Part shown: piece by piece, positions 47,787-58,100 of the stretch
Layout of the letters: each line of letters opens with the position of its first letter
Position numbering within the stretch: position 1 is the stretch's first letter
Assembly (NCBI RefSeq): GCF_016808095.1
Contig: NC_068976.1
Span: 10,201,001-10,265,000 of the forward strand
Source: Vigna angularis
Taxonomy: Eukaryota > Streptophyta > Magnoliopsida > Fabales > Fabaceae
Direction: 5' to 3'
Length of the DNA: 64,000 nucleotides
Position numbers and translations under genes: made by a program
The notes under the pieces: model-generated
Database searches by the model: none
Told to the model about the DNA's origin: nothing
The model's input: the letters and a program-made list of their open reading frames with translations, nothing else

Positions 47787-48155
47787 CTTATAACGGTGAT
47801 ATGTATCTATAGCCACATCTCCATTGCTTTTGTCCAGTATCTTATCTGCAAGTCAATTCACACATTGTAAATTATATAACTCCTTTTAAGATATTAACCA
47901 AACCATAGATAAATATGTCTGGGAAACAAAATATATACCTGGAAATTTATGGGTGAAAGTATCCCACACACTTGGTCCTCTACCACCTTCTTTTGCACCA
48001 CCTTCGAACTATATTACATTTTACGATGAAAACATAATGAAGACCATGTCTTATTAGTGAAATGAACAACATTAAGTACTAATCAGTGGTTGATTACTCT
48101 ATCTTGTCTTAATTAATACCTGGTATGAAGAGGATCCATCCAGAATATTAGACAT
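47787..48155 (-). pseudogene. Captured first exons of a GH1 beta-glucosidase gene
   Basis: Three minus-strand exon pieces with intact splice sites: 48120-48155 (ends G-S-S-S-Y-Q), 47939-48008 (F-E-G-G-A-K-E-G-G-R-G-P-S-V-W-D-T-F) and 47787-47845 (D-K-I-L-D-K-S-N-G-D-V-A-I-D then T-Y-H-R-Y-K). These are the conserved early exons of plant glycoside hydrolase 1 (SSSYQ.EGA, GRGPSIWDTF, SNGDVA.D.YHRYK). The intron phases fit (one base carried over between exons 2 and 3). Both catalytic glutamates lie further downstream in the family and are missing here. An ATG at 48155 is in frame with all three pieces. Confidence 0.82.
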
Positions 48156-48523
48156 TTATGCTTGATATAAAATAGTTAGAATAATTAAATATACATGACA
48201 AATTTAAGAACATAAGCATCTTACTATTATTATTTTCTCTTCAGTTTTTTGTTATCTTTCATTCAAAACCAATTAAACTAAATATTAAAGCATTTTAGAT
48301 ACAAAAGACGCCACTATAATAAGAGACGTGCAGCCTTCTACCATTGCCATGTTGACTGATTCTAAATAATTCAATTTTCAAGATGATAAAATGATAATTT
48401 AAAATAATAAAAAAATAGTGGAGGAACAAGAAAAACAGAATAAGCAAAACGGAACAAGCAAATGAACAAGATCAACAGCAACAAAAACTACTATTTAGTA
48501 CAATAAAAACTACTATTTAGTAC

Positions 48524-49055
48524 CTGAAAGAGTTGAAACTGTTTTCAAGGCCTTCTGCTTTTCCTTGTCATCATGCAAATCCAACTTGAGTACAAACTTC
48601 TGTAACCAAAATTATAAATTGTTTCAACCCATATTCTATTATAATGAATCATTAAAAGAATGTTTCCAGAACAAACAAAAATAAATGTGAAACACTTGAA
48701 ACAAAAGTTTCTGTACCAACCAAAAGCTTATTATACATAAGAAAACATGTGATCTAAAAACCAGACCCAGATTTCCAAACTAAATTCAAAACCAGGATTC
48801 TGATGAAGAAAGTATCAAAAATCATTAAAGGTCACCCAGATCTTTGAATCTGGAGAAAAAAAGGGAGAAAACAGAGGCTATGAAAAGAAAAAAAGGGAAA
48901 AAGGGGGAAGGCATAAAGCTCATGGAGAATCAACAATGAATTAAGTTCCGAGTCAAAAGTTAATAGGAGAAAATTAACCATTTTTAGAAAATGAATAAGC
49001 AAATAAAGAAGAGCAGAAAAGAACCAAACTTGGCAAGTGTGATACAGACCTTCAT
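48524..49055 (-). pseudogene. Captured 5' exons of a heavy-metal-associated (HMA) domain protein gene
   Basis: Exon of 76 bp (48524-48599) between TTACAG and /GTACTA codes [19 protein letters not shown] then T-V-S-T-L-S. This matches the start of small plant HMA/HIPP metallochaperone-like proteins (KVVLKL.LHD.K.KQKA). A two-codon first exon ATG AAG at 49050-49055 followed by GTCTGT is where that family has its short first exon, which would give M-K-K-F-V-L-K-L. The rest of the HMA domain is missing. Note that this protein subtype lacks the usual CxxC metal site. Confidence 0.7.
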
Positions 49056-49148
49056 TTTTTTTATATATATGCAATTTTATGCAGACCAAAGGAAGAGAGA
49101 AAAACTACTTTTTTTTAAGAGAAGAAGGAGACCACCAATTGATGTTTC

Positions 49149-50129
49149 CTAACTATTTGCTGTGCCTGTACTATTAGCAGGACCTGACGATGATCTAGGC
49201 TGCTTTCTCTTTCTCCCAATTTGGCTTTTTGAAACCTGAATGTGCATTCAAATAATCATGTTAGGAACCTATTTACAACTCTTTGTATGGTACAAAAATC
49301 AGGTCTGTCAAAATCTCATTGCACGGCAACGCCATTTGTTATATATATATAGTTAACAGTTTCAAAGAAACAAAGTAGTAGTTGATGTTGGGATTTCTAC
49401 ATTGCAAATGCAGGAAATAAATAGCCACTCACTTCTGTTGACGTTTATATAAACAGATCATCATATCTATGTCCAGAAGAATTCAATTCAAAGAACAGAA
49501 GTAAAATCATTTTTCCAACTGCAGTGTTCAGGAAATCTTGACATTTTAGATATCAAATTTTGTAACACTGAAATTTAATGCCTTAATCCAAACAGCTTGC
49601 CACCATATAAATTCTCAATTTCACAACCTCTAACTAAAAAACAAAAATCTGTTGTAATTATAAAAACATAATAACAGCAAAATATATAACACCAACAATA
49701 AGGACAACATGCAAATAGCAAGCGGAAAAGAGGATGATATATTTAATCATAAAATTGGATATCAGATCTCACAATTTACATAAACTAAGTGACTATTGCA
49801 ACATACTTGGCAAAATAAACCAATTGTGTACTTCAGAAATCCGTTAGACATTTAATGAGTAAAAAATTATCACTCCTTTATACATCAGAAGAAATATTGC
49901 ACATTGCCCAATTATTCCATAAGAAATTAGGACCTCAAGAAACAGGTACAGCTTGAACAAGTAAGCGTACCAACTACTAGAAAGGACTGACCTGGTCATT
50001 TCCTCTAAATGAGTTTGACATGCCACCAACCACAGTGACACTGCCACCACCTCCCCCTACTCTATCTTGTTGGTGCATGCTATGATTAGAAGTCTGGGAT
50101 TGCTGGTTTGAAAGACAAATGAAATGACC
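49149..50129 (-). pseudogene. Captured exons of a LEUNIG-type transcriptional corepressor
   Basis: Exon 49992-50129 (46 codons, acceptor GACAG, donor CCAG/GTCAGT) reads [20 protein letters not shown] followed by [10 protein letters not shown]. After an intron of about 750 bp the next exon, from 49235, reads V-S-K-S-Q-I-G-R-K-R-K-Q-P then S-S-S-G-P-A-N-S-T-G-T-A-N-S and a stop (49149-49151). Both match the linker between the LUFS and WD40 parts of plant LEUNIG (SFRGNDQ joined to VSK.Q.GRKRKQP..SSGPANS.GTAN). The LUFS domain and WD40 repeats are missing. Confidence 0.82.
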
Positions 50130-50300
50130 CTGTCAACGAAAAACAAAACAGAAAAAGCAATGAAATGTAGTATAAGATTTGATTATACAAAATAGGAATT
50201 TCAATTTCCTTGGCATAATGGTTGACAAATGTCTGAGGTTTCACAGCAGAAAATAAGAGTATAGAACATTGTAATGAAGAAGAAAACTAAGTGATTTAAC

Positions 50301-50419
50301 CTCGTCTGGAGCTCCAAGAGGGGTTTGGTCTTGGCATCAACGGCCACCCACTCTCCGGTCTCTCTCTTCTTCTTTTGCACTCTCATTTCCATGGTTTGGC
50401 CTAGGAATAAGTCCATCAC
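50301..50419 (-). other. Possible further captured exon, not recognised
   Basis: ATG at 50419 opens M-D-L-F-L-G-Q-T-M-E-M-R-V-Q-K-K-K-R, then E-T-G-E-W-V-A-V-D-A-K-T-K-P-L-L-E-L-Q-T-R, up to a good donor site (ACGAG/GTTAAAT). The composition looks like real coding sequence, more so than its surroundings. I do not recognise the family. It is in the same orientation as the other captured exons. Confidence 0.4.
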
Positions 50420-51451
50420 CGTCTTTCACATTTCAGAAGCTCTATTCATCAAAATCAACTACATATTCAAGAACAAACGAATATATTTGGTGAATCTTTG
50501 CGCAAACCCCACAACGGACCATTCTGCATCAATCTCAACAGAGAAGAGAGGGATTTATGGACTTAAGGATTTAGGGATTTAGGGGACGAGCAAAGAAGAA
50601 GGTTTGAACGAAGAAACTTACCGATTGAACGGATAACTCTCCCAGGTGAGCATGATGTACAACAAGGTGAGTGAACACGAGAAGAATGGACGAACTTCTT
50701 CTCTTTGAGTGAGCGTGAGCGAGAAGAACAGTTAGTGGGAGACATTCTTCTTCTCTACCAGTGACCGTGAGCGAGTGTGAGTGAGAAAGCTTTAGTCAGT
50801 AAGCACGAGACTTCGACGCTACCATTCCAGTCGTCTCCACGTGAGTCTAAGAATGAGTTAGGGTTCCAAGGGGAGAGCCAACGAGGAGGCATGAATGGTG
50901 GAGCGGTCTCCAGTCCCCTCAACCTTGTAATGGAGCACGGGGTAGCGGCTAGGGTTCGAGGAGAGGGTAACACGAAAGAGGTGTGTGCAGTGGAGGCTAG
51001 AGAAGAAGGGATGGATAAAAATGGTTCGATGAGAGTGAAGAACAAGAGCTCGAGAGGGAAGAACAAGAGGTCGTGAGGAAGAAGAGGGGCTTGATGGCTC
51101 GACGAGAGGGAAGAAGAAGGAGTCGAAGAGAAATTTGGAGTTTTGATTCTGACTCTTACGTTTTCCATTAGGTTTAGTTTTTTACTTTTTTTTCTTATAT
51201 TTATTATAAAATCCGTATATAACCAGAGAACATACAAATTTTATATATAGATTTATCTTTGCAAAACTTTCGCTAAAAGACATACCATTATATACGGATT
51301 TTATATATAGAAAATTTGTATATAAATTTTTTTTTCATTATATACGAAAAAATTCGTATCTAATTTATCCGTATATAATGGAATTTTTATCTACGGATCA
51401 AAATCCGTATATAATAATCTGTATGTAAATAACATTTTTCCTGTAGTGACG

Positions 51452-52828
51452 GCAACATTGATCGTCTCAAAGCTCGTTTAGTTGCCAAAGGATACACTCA
51501 AGTTTATGGCATTGATTATTGTGAGACTTTCTCTCCTGTGGCCAAGATGACTACTATTCGTTTATTCTTTGCAATGGCAGCCATTCGTCACTGGCCACTT
51601 CATCAACTCGATATAAAAAATGCCTTCCTTCATGGTGATCTTGAGGACGAAGTTTATATGGAGCAACCTCCAGGGTTTGTTGCTCAGGGGGAGTGTGGAA
51701 TGGTATGCAAATTGCATCGCTCTCTATATGGTCTCAAGCAATCACCACGTGCTTGGTTTGGAAAATTCAGCTCTATTGTTCAACAATTTGGCTTGAAACG
51801 AAGTGAAGCAGATCATTCAGTTTTTTATTGTACTACATCTCTTGGGAAATGTGTTTATCTAATAGTATATGTTGATGATATATATAGTCATCACAGGAAA
51901 TGATGTTGTTGGAATATCTCAACTGAAGAAACACTTATGCAAACATTTCCAAACCAAAGATCTTGGAAGCCTCAAATACTTCTTGGGCATTGAAGTAGCT
52001 CGGTCAAAAGATGGAATTGTAGTCTCTCAGAGGAAATATGCTCTTGATATATTACATGAAACATGAATGATTGATTGTAGACCAATAGACAGTCCTATGG
52101 ACCCAAATCAAAAATTAGCTTCAAGCGAAGGTGAATTGTTCTCCGACCTAGAAAGGTACAGAAGACTTGTTGGAAAACTGATTTATCTCACTATTACAAG
52201 ACCGGATCTATCTTTTGCAGTTGGAGTGGTCAGTCAATTCATGCAGGCTCCATGTCTTGGCCATTGGAATGCTATCATTCGTATTCTAAGATACCTAAAA
52301 AAGGCTCCTGGACAAGGGTTGTTATATGAAGATAAAGGAAGCATTCAAGTCTCTGGATACTGTGATGCAGATTGGGCAGGCTCACCTATTGATAGACGGT
52401 CTACTATTGGATATTGTGTTCTCCTTGGGGGAAATATCATTTCATGGAAGAGTAAGAAACAAAATGTAGTAGCCCGATCAACAGCTGAAGCTGAATATAG
52501 GGCTATGGCATCACTAACAAGTGAACTTATATGGGTGAAACAATTTCTTCAAGAGCTCAACTTCTGTAACATTCAAACCATGAAGATGTATTGCGATAAT
52601 CAAGCTGCTCTCCACATTGCATCAAACCCAGTGTTTCACGAGAGGACCAAACATATAGAAATTGACTGCCATTTTGTTAGGGAAAAATTGTTGTCCAAAG
52701 AAATTTGTACTGAGTTTGTTGGGTCAAATGATCAACTTGCAGATATGTTAACTAAGTCCTTAAGAGGACCTAGAATTGAATTTATTGGTTCCAAGCTTGG
52801 TACATACAATTTGTATGCTCCAGCTTGA
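51452..52828 (+). pseudogene. Copia pol, part 2 (RT and RNase H), right copy
   Basis: Resumes directly after the CACTA target duplication with G-N-I-D-R-L-K-A-R-L-V-A-K-G-Y-T-Q, then LDIKNAFLHGDLEDEVYM and YVDDIY, the shared frameshift near 51890, and RNase H (YCDADWAGSPIDRRST, ARSTAEAEYRAM, YCDNQAALHIA). A private stop TGA at 52064-52066 replaces the Gly codon of HETGMIDCRP in the left copy. The RNase H motif keeps the second Asp (YCDADW) where the left copy has YCDVDW. Confidence 0.87.
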
Positions 52829-52835
52829 GGGGGAG

Positions 52836-53036
52836 TGTTAGAATTATTGTTAGAATGATTAGTGTGAGCTGTGTGTGTGCTGTCAAGTATGAGCTGTGTG
52901 TGTGTGAGTTGTGTTCCAACCAAAGTGAGTTGGAAAGGAAATGGGTAGTTACTTTCTTTCCCTATAAATGTAATGCTAATGTAAAATGAGAGGTAAGCCC
53001 TCTCATTCAATAATATATTTCTATGTTCCTTCAATA
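52836..53036 (+). repeat. 3' LTR of right copia copy, 201 bp
   Basis: Follows polypurine tract GAGGGGGAG. It starts TGTTAGAATTATTGTTAGAA and ends CCTTCAATA, with target duplication GGTAT next to it. Confidence 0.9.
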
Positions 53037-53041
53037 GGTAT

Positions 53042-53804
53042 TAACTTATAATTGGCTTGGAAAGTTAAACTTAAGGATATAGTGCCTAGGGAAATTTTTC
53101 TGGTTATGTTGTTGTTTGGTGCAGTTGTAATGTCAGTGAAATGAGCTTGGCTTATTGGTTATGTGTAGTGTGCTTGTTTGTGATTGGTGTACCTGTGTTC
53201 AACTTGGCTAAGAACAAACTTGGTTTTATTTCTTTTATTGCTGCGTTTTTTATTTTATTTTGCATCATATTTTTGTTTTGGGCCAGATTAAGGGGCCCAT
53301 AGGCCGTGAGAGTTAGACAGGGTCAGTTTTACAGGAGCTCATTTCTTTCTTTCTCCTTTTTCGTTAGTTTCTCTTTTTGCTTCTCTTTCTTCTTCTTTTT
53401 CAAAAAACCCTAGGGTCAGGGTAATTGGTTGCGAAAGGGAGAGCGGCGTGAGGAAGAAATAATTGTTCCGAGGAGGTAATGGAAAAAAGAATTAATGGAG
53501 AAAGGGAATCGGAGGTTAGGAGTTTCACTTCTATATATTAAATTAGATTTAAATTCACTTCTTAATAATTAAAAAAAAAAGAAATAAAGTAAAATAATAT
53601 ATCAGAGAAGAATTTCGTTATATAATTCTTTTAAAAAAAATTATCTATTTCTATCGAAACATAAAAAAGTTGGACCACTTTAATAAATTTTTCAACAATT
53701 GCACATCTCAAGGAATTGATATTTCGGTGCACACATTCTTATAAGAGTGACTAGCCAACACAGAATAATACAAACCCAAGAGAGTCTCATTCAGAAACGC
53801 ATTC
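53042..53804 (+). promoter_or_regulatory. Upstream region of right MOT1
   Basis: Inverse copy of 34392-35154: possible TATA box TTATAAGAG near 53740, AAACCCTAG near 53406, and a CT-rich leader-like tract at 53340-53400. The two MOT1 genes thus share the same proximal promoter, each with a copia 3' LTR about 0.77 kb upstream in the same orientation as the gene. Confidence 0.45.
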
Positions 53805-55187
53805 ATGGCAAACCAAAACCCTTCTTCAATTCCAATCTCAAACCCCGAAACAATCCAAACCGATCAAACCACAGGTTTCTCAGCCAAAGTGATCGTGCAG
53901 AAGGTCAAAACCAACTTGGTTTTACGTTCAAAATGGGCCGAACTCAACGGCGCCATAGGTGACCTCGGCACCTACATACCAATAATTCTATCTCTAACAC
54001 TTTCCAAGAACCTCAACCTCGGCACGACATTGATCTTCACAGGTATCTACAACATCCTCACCGGGGCAATTTATGGGGTTCCCATGCCTGTCCAGCCCAT
54101 GAAGTCCATCGCCGCAGAGGCCCTAAAAGATGCCAGCTTCGGCGTGCCGGAGATCATGGCCGCCGGAATCTTAACCGGAGGCGTGTTGGTGGTTCTGGGT
54201 GTGACAAGGTTGATGCAGCTTGTGTACACACTGATTCCTCTATCCGTCGTGAGGGGAATTCAACTGGCACAGGGCTTGTCCTTTGCTTTCACAGCTGTTA
54301 AGTACATGAGAAAAACCCAAGACCTGCCAAAGTCGAAGGCTTTGGGTGACAGGAATTGGTTAGGGTTAGATGGGTTGGTTCTGGCAATAGTTTGTCTGTG
54401 TTTTATTGTTATAGTGAATGGTGATAAGGATGATGATGGGTGTGAAAAGAGGGTTGAAGAAGATGGGAGAAACAGAAGTAGAGTGAGTAGAGCGAAGAGT
54501 GTTGTTTTTTCACTTCCTTCTGCTTTCATAGTGTTTGTGTTGGGGGTTGTTTTGGCCTTTGTGAGGAGGCCTGAGATGGTGCACGAGATAAAGTTTGGAC
54601 CTTCCTCTATGGAAGTGGTGAAGTTGTCTAAGCATGCATGGAAGAAAGGGTTTGTGAAGGGTACGATTCCTCAACTTCCATTGTCAATTTTGAACTCTGT
54701 GATAGGTGTTTGCAAGTTGTCAAAGGATTTGTTCCCAGAAAAGGACTTTTCTGCAACTTCCCTTTCAGTGAGTGTGGGGTTGATGAATCTTGTTGGCAGT
54801 TGGTTTGGTGCAATGCCATGCTGCCATGGGGCCGGAGGACTTGCAGGACAGTATAAATTTGGTGGAAGGAGTGGTGGTTGTGTGGCCATTCTTGGTGGTG
54901 CAAAGTTGGTGTTGGGATTGGTGTTAGGAAGTTCTTTGGCACACATTTTAAGACAGTTTCCAGTGGGGATCTTGGGAGTGTTGCTTCTGTTTGCCGGAAT
55001 TGAATTAGCCACCTGCTGCAGGGACATTAATAGCAAACAAGATTCTTTTGTGATGCTTATTTGCACTGCAGTTTCACTTGTGGGATCAAGTGCAGCTCTT
55101 GGCTTTTTGTGTGGAATGATAGTTTATGTGCTTCTTAGGCTCAGGAATTGGACTAGTGATAAACTTTTTCCTAACATGGGACCATAA
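53805..55187 (+). CDS. MOT1: Molybdate transporter 1 (MOT1/SULTR5 family), right copy
   Basis: 460-residue intronless frame, same as the left copy except Asn at residue 457 (AAC) where the left has Asp. The signature blocks P-M-P-V-Q-P-M-K-S-I-A-A-E-A (93-106) and G-A-M-P-C-C-H-G-A-G-G-L-A-G-Q-Y (335-350) are intact and all membrane segments are preserved. It is divergently oriented to the left copy across the palindrome centre. Both copies appear functional, so the locus may give twofold dosage. The C-terminal change lies in the last four residues, outside the membrane part, and is unlikely to affect transport. Confidence 0.93.
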   Translation: MANQNPSSIPISNPETIQTDQTTGFSAKVIVQKVKTNLVLRSKWAELNGAIGDLGTYIPIILSLTLSKNLNLGTTLIFTGIYNILTGAIYGVPMPVQPMKSIAAEALKDASFGVPEIMAAGILTGGVLVVLGVTRLMQLVYTLIPLSVVRGIQLAQGLSFAFTAVKYMRKTQDLPKSKALGDRNWLGLDGLVLAIVCLCFIVIVNGDKDDDGCEKRVEEDGRNRSRVSRAKSVVFSLPSAFIVFVLGVVLAFVRRPEMVHEIKFGPSSMEVVKLSKHAWKKGFVKGTIPQLPLSILNSVIGVCKLSKDLFPEKDFSATSLSVSVGLMNLVGSWFGAMPCCHGAGGLAGQYKFGGRSGGCVAILGGAKLVLGLVLGSSLAHILRQFPVGILGVLLLFAGIELATCCRDINSKQDSFVMLICTAVSLVGSSAALGFLCGMIVYVLLRLRNWTSDKLFPNMGP

Positions 55188-58100
55188 AACACAACAAAAA
55201 AGGAGCATAATATATACAATATTATAGCTTATTGTCTCTTAGTTATTAGGTTCTTGTGTAACTCTATTACTACTAAATAAATCACGGAATGAAAAATCGT
55301 ATTTTTCTAATGTGCTTTTTCTTCATACAATTCATTTTCCTTTGTTTGCATTTCAATTTAATCGGGACTCATAGTAAGGAGTTAAAATTTTTATTTTTAT
55401 TAACTTATTTAACGTTTTACTTTTCATTTTTATTCGAGATCTCAAATTAATTATATTATCCTAATATATGTACGTTTTTTAGTTTAAATTATTTTATTCA
55501 TATAAATAACTTTAAAATATTATTTTTTATATCAAATTTAACAAAAATTTAACCATTTACAACCAAAATCATTAAATTTTAAGATATATTTGTTGGTCTA
55601 AATATTTATAAATTAATCTTATATATAACCAAATTTGGTTACATCATAATATTATTTGATATTATATATTCAGAAGATATTTGATGTATATAGTACAATG
55701 TCACATTATTGTTATTTTATTAACTATTATATATACGGTAAATTGTTATTTTATTAGTCTTATATGTTTATCACATGAGTCATATGGTTCAAAAGTTCTA
55801 TAAATATAAATGGTACTTAAGAGAAAATACACACAATCACTCGTATTCATTTTGTCTAACTTAAAAAGATTCAAACTCTTTTAATGATTTGAACATCAAA
55901 GAATTTTTTATAGGTAGATCTTTTTGTATTCTAATCCTAAAAAATACACATCAAAATTATTTAATTCACTTAAACTTTGTCAGATATGTTTGAAAGTTCA
56001 TACTCAATATTCCGATAATAACATCTTCAAATACTCAAAAGTCTTTTACTTCAAATACTAAAAAAAATGTCTTTGGTGAAAGAGGAATTATTATCCCAAT
56101 CAAGTCCCAACATAAACTATACAAAATAATAAGCTGGTAATTCAAATTTTCCTAATACAAATATAATATTCAAATTATTTGTGAGCTCACAATTCTATTC
56201 ATTTATAACATCCAATCAAATAAACATTTTATTCACACATTAAATTCAAGTCTATTTATCTCATGGAAGGACCTATACACATTAGTTGTCATATTTACAT
56301 TACACTTGATCGATCACATAGATATTTGAAGGTTTTAACAAAAATAAACAAATGTGTTTCATTTATACCTTAGAAATTTTGTACCTATCTTACACTACCA
56401 TTGTTTTTACATTTAGTAAAGGGAAGAAACACAATTTACCCATATTACGGTAAATTCCTAGAACTTATAAACTAGACGCAATTATTTTTTCCATCACAAG
56501 TTAAGGTATAAAATCTTCATTAACTCTTATCATCTCATATCTTTTTTTGCTATCTGAGTCTAATAAAGAATAGATTCAAGATAATTCTCAAATTTTATAG
56601 ACACACATTAATGTGACCAAGTCATATCCACACACTCTAGCTTTTCCACCTTAAGTTGCAATCAAATTTTAATTAACTTGTCTTGATATTCTCGCTATTC
56701 CAACAATAGTTTCACACAAGTTAAAATCTATTAAAAAAACTTTAAACATAAAACTAAAAGTACCACCAAGCTCTAACTAGTAAAAATTCGATTTTGCTCA
56801 ACAAACCATGAAACACAAATTTCTCTTCATCCAACCATTCACATGCAACTAATCAAATAAAAAGAAATAAAGAAAAACTTATTCTGAAAGAGTTTATGGG
56901 GAACAATTATTATTCTCATCTTTATTAGTTTTCCCATTACAAAATCTTGAGAAAAAAAAATGAACGAATATATTAAAAATAATATTATGGACAGATAATA
57001 CTTTTCATGGAATGAGATTTAAATGGTTTATTCTTTTATTTGTAAACTATTTAATTTAACTCTATCCTTTCACAGCTATATATATAATAATCTATAACAA
57101 GAATTCTTGTTAGATGGATGATGAACATTTATTATAATGTCAACGACATGAATATGAATTTGCTTTCATAATCAAAGAAAAAAACAAGAAAAGGAATATA
57201 ACATTCCAATTTGAGCTAATGCGATCACCTTTCCGAATATATTTGAAAATTGGATGCTCGAACATATTTTTCAGAGAGTAGCAAAAACCATCAGGAATTA
57301 ACCACTACCAGTAGTGATATTTTCTGTTTCTTTCACCTTTTCCACTTGTTTTCTTATAAACTTTAAACTTTAATCTATTGTCAAAGCTAATCAAAAGTGG
57401 TTTTCATGTTTATCAGTTGTCAATGATCAATAGAAGAGAGAGTAAACATTTTTTTTTCACACCCAATAACGTGTTGTGTTGAACTAATGATGGTGAAGAA
57501 TAAGAATAGATAAAACTTTTCTGATAAGACTAGCCATTATGGAATATATGTTATGAATGAATATAATCGTTTTAAAAGTACTAACCGCATATCTTGCACT
57601 GAGCTAGATTACCATAGAGTTTCTGTTCATCCACTTAATATCAAATAAAATTATCATGGAGCATAAAAGGGTAAGAATCCCAAAAAGGGTTCAACTCATA
57701 GGGAAAAACAACAACAACAAAAATCTTCATTGAATTTAGAAGATATTAATGATGCATTTACAGCTGGAATGCACACCGGTAAATATAATTAACTTTATTT
57801 CTTAAATAGTTAAACGTATATAAATATAATTTTATTAGTTTATAGATGTCATTCGGAAATTTTTAAAAAATAAATTAAGGAGATTGATCATATATATGAA
57901 TTGCCAATATAGGAAATCATGATATCACTTTAATACAAAGTATGATTTTTTTGAGTATAACTCCAAACATACATTTTTACATCAACTAGATCTTTATATT
58001 CATTTATACCATTCTTCTTCTCCCTTTAATAATGTTTAGAGTATGGCAATTATACTATCATGGAGATTTTCCACATTCATTTTCTTTTTGAATAGGGTTC

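Larger units (their letters stand above)
45284..51448 (-). mobile_element. Non-autonomous CACTA (En/Spm-type) transposon carrying four host gene fragments, 6165 bp
   Basis: Ends CACTACAAGAAAAAT and, in complement, CACTACAGGAAAAAT. The 3-bp target duplication ACG lies at 45281-45283 and 51449-51451. The left arm has the exact empty site (GATTCAAACGGCAACATTG in complement, near 36720). Subterminal arrays of TATACGGAT-type repeats lie at both ends. No TNPD/TNPA-like transposase is recognisable. The interior carries minus-strand exon fragments of at least four genes (47455-50129). Stretches 46579-47454 and 50420-51189 hold nothing I can identify; a 99-codon plus frame at 50777-51076 and its reverse have no known domain. 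Confidence 0.93.
41895..53036 (+). mobile_element. Ty1/copia retrotransposon, right-arm copy, split by a CACTA element
   Basis: LTRs 41895-42083 and 52836-53036; target duplication GGTAT at 41890-41894 and 53037-53041. Same element and site as 35160-40110. Its pol gene is interrupted at 45284-51448 within the reverse transcriptase region. Without the insert it is about 4.97 kb, as in the left arm. Confidence 0.92.

Noticed and set aside
50755..51237. 160-codon minus frame and 99-codon plus frame at the CACTA right side as transposase
   Set aside because: No TNPD/TNPA or transposase motif; low-complexity Ser/Leu or Glu/Lys composition.
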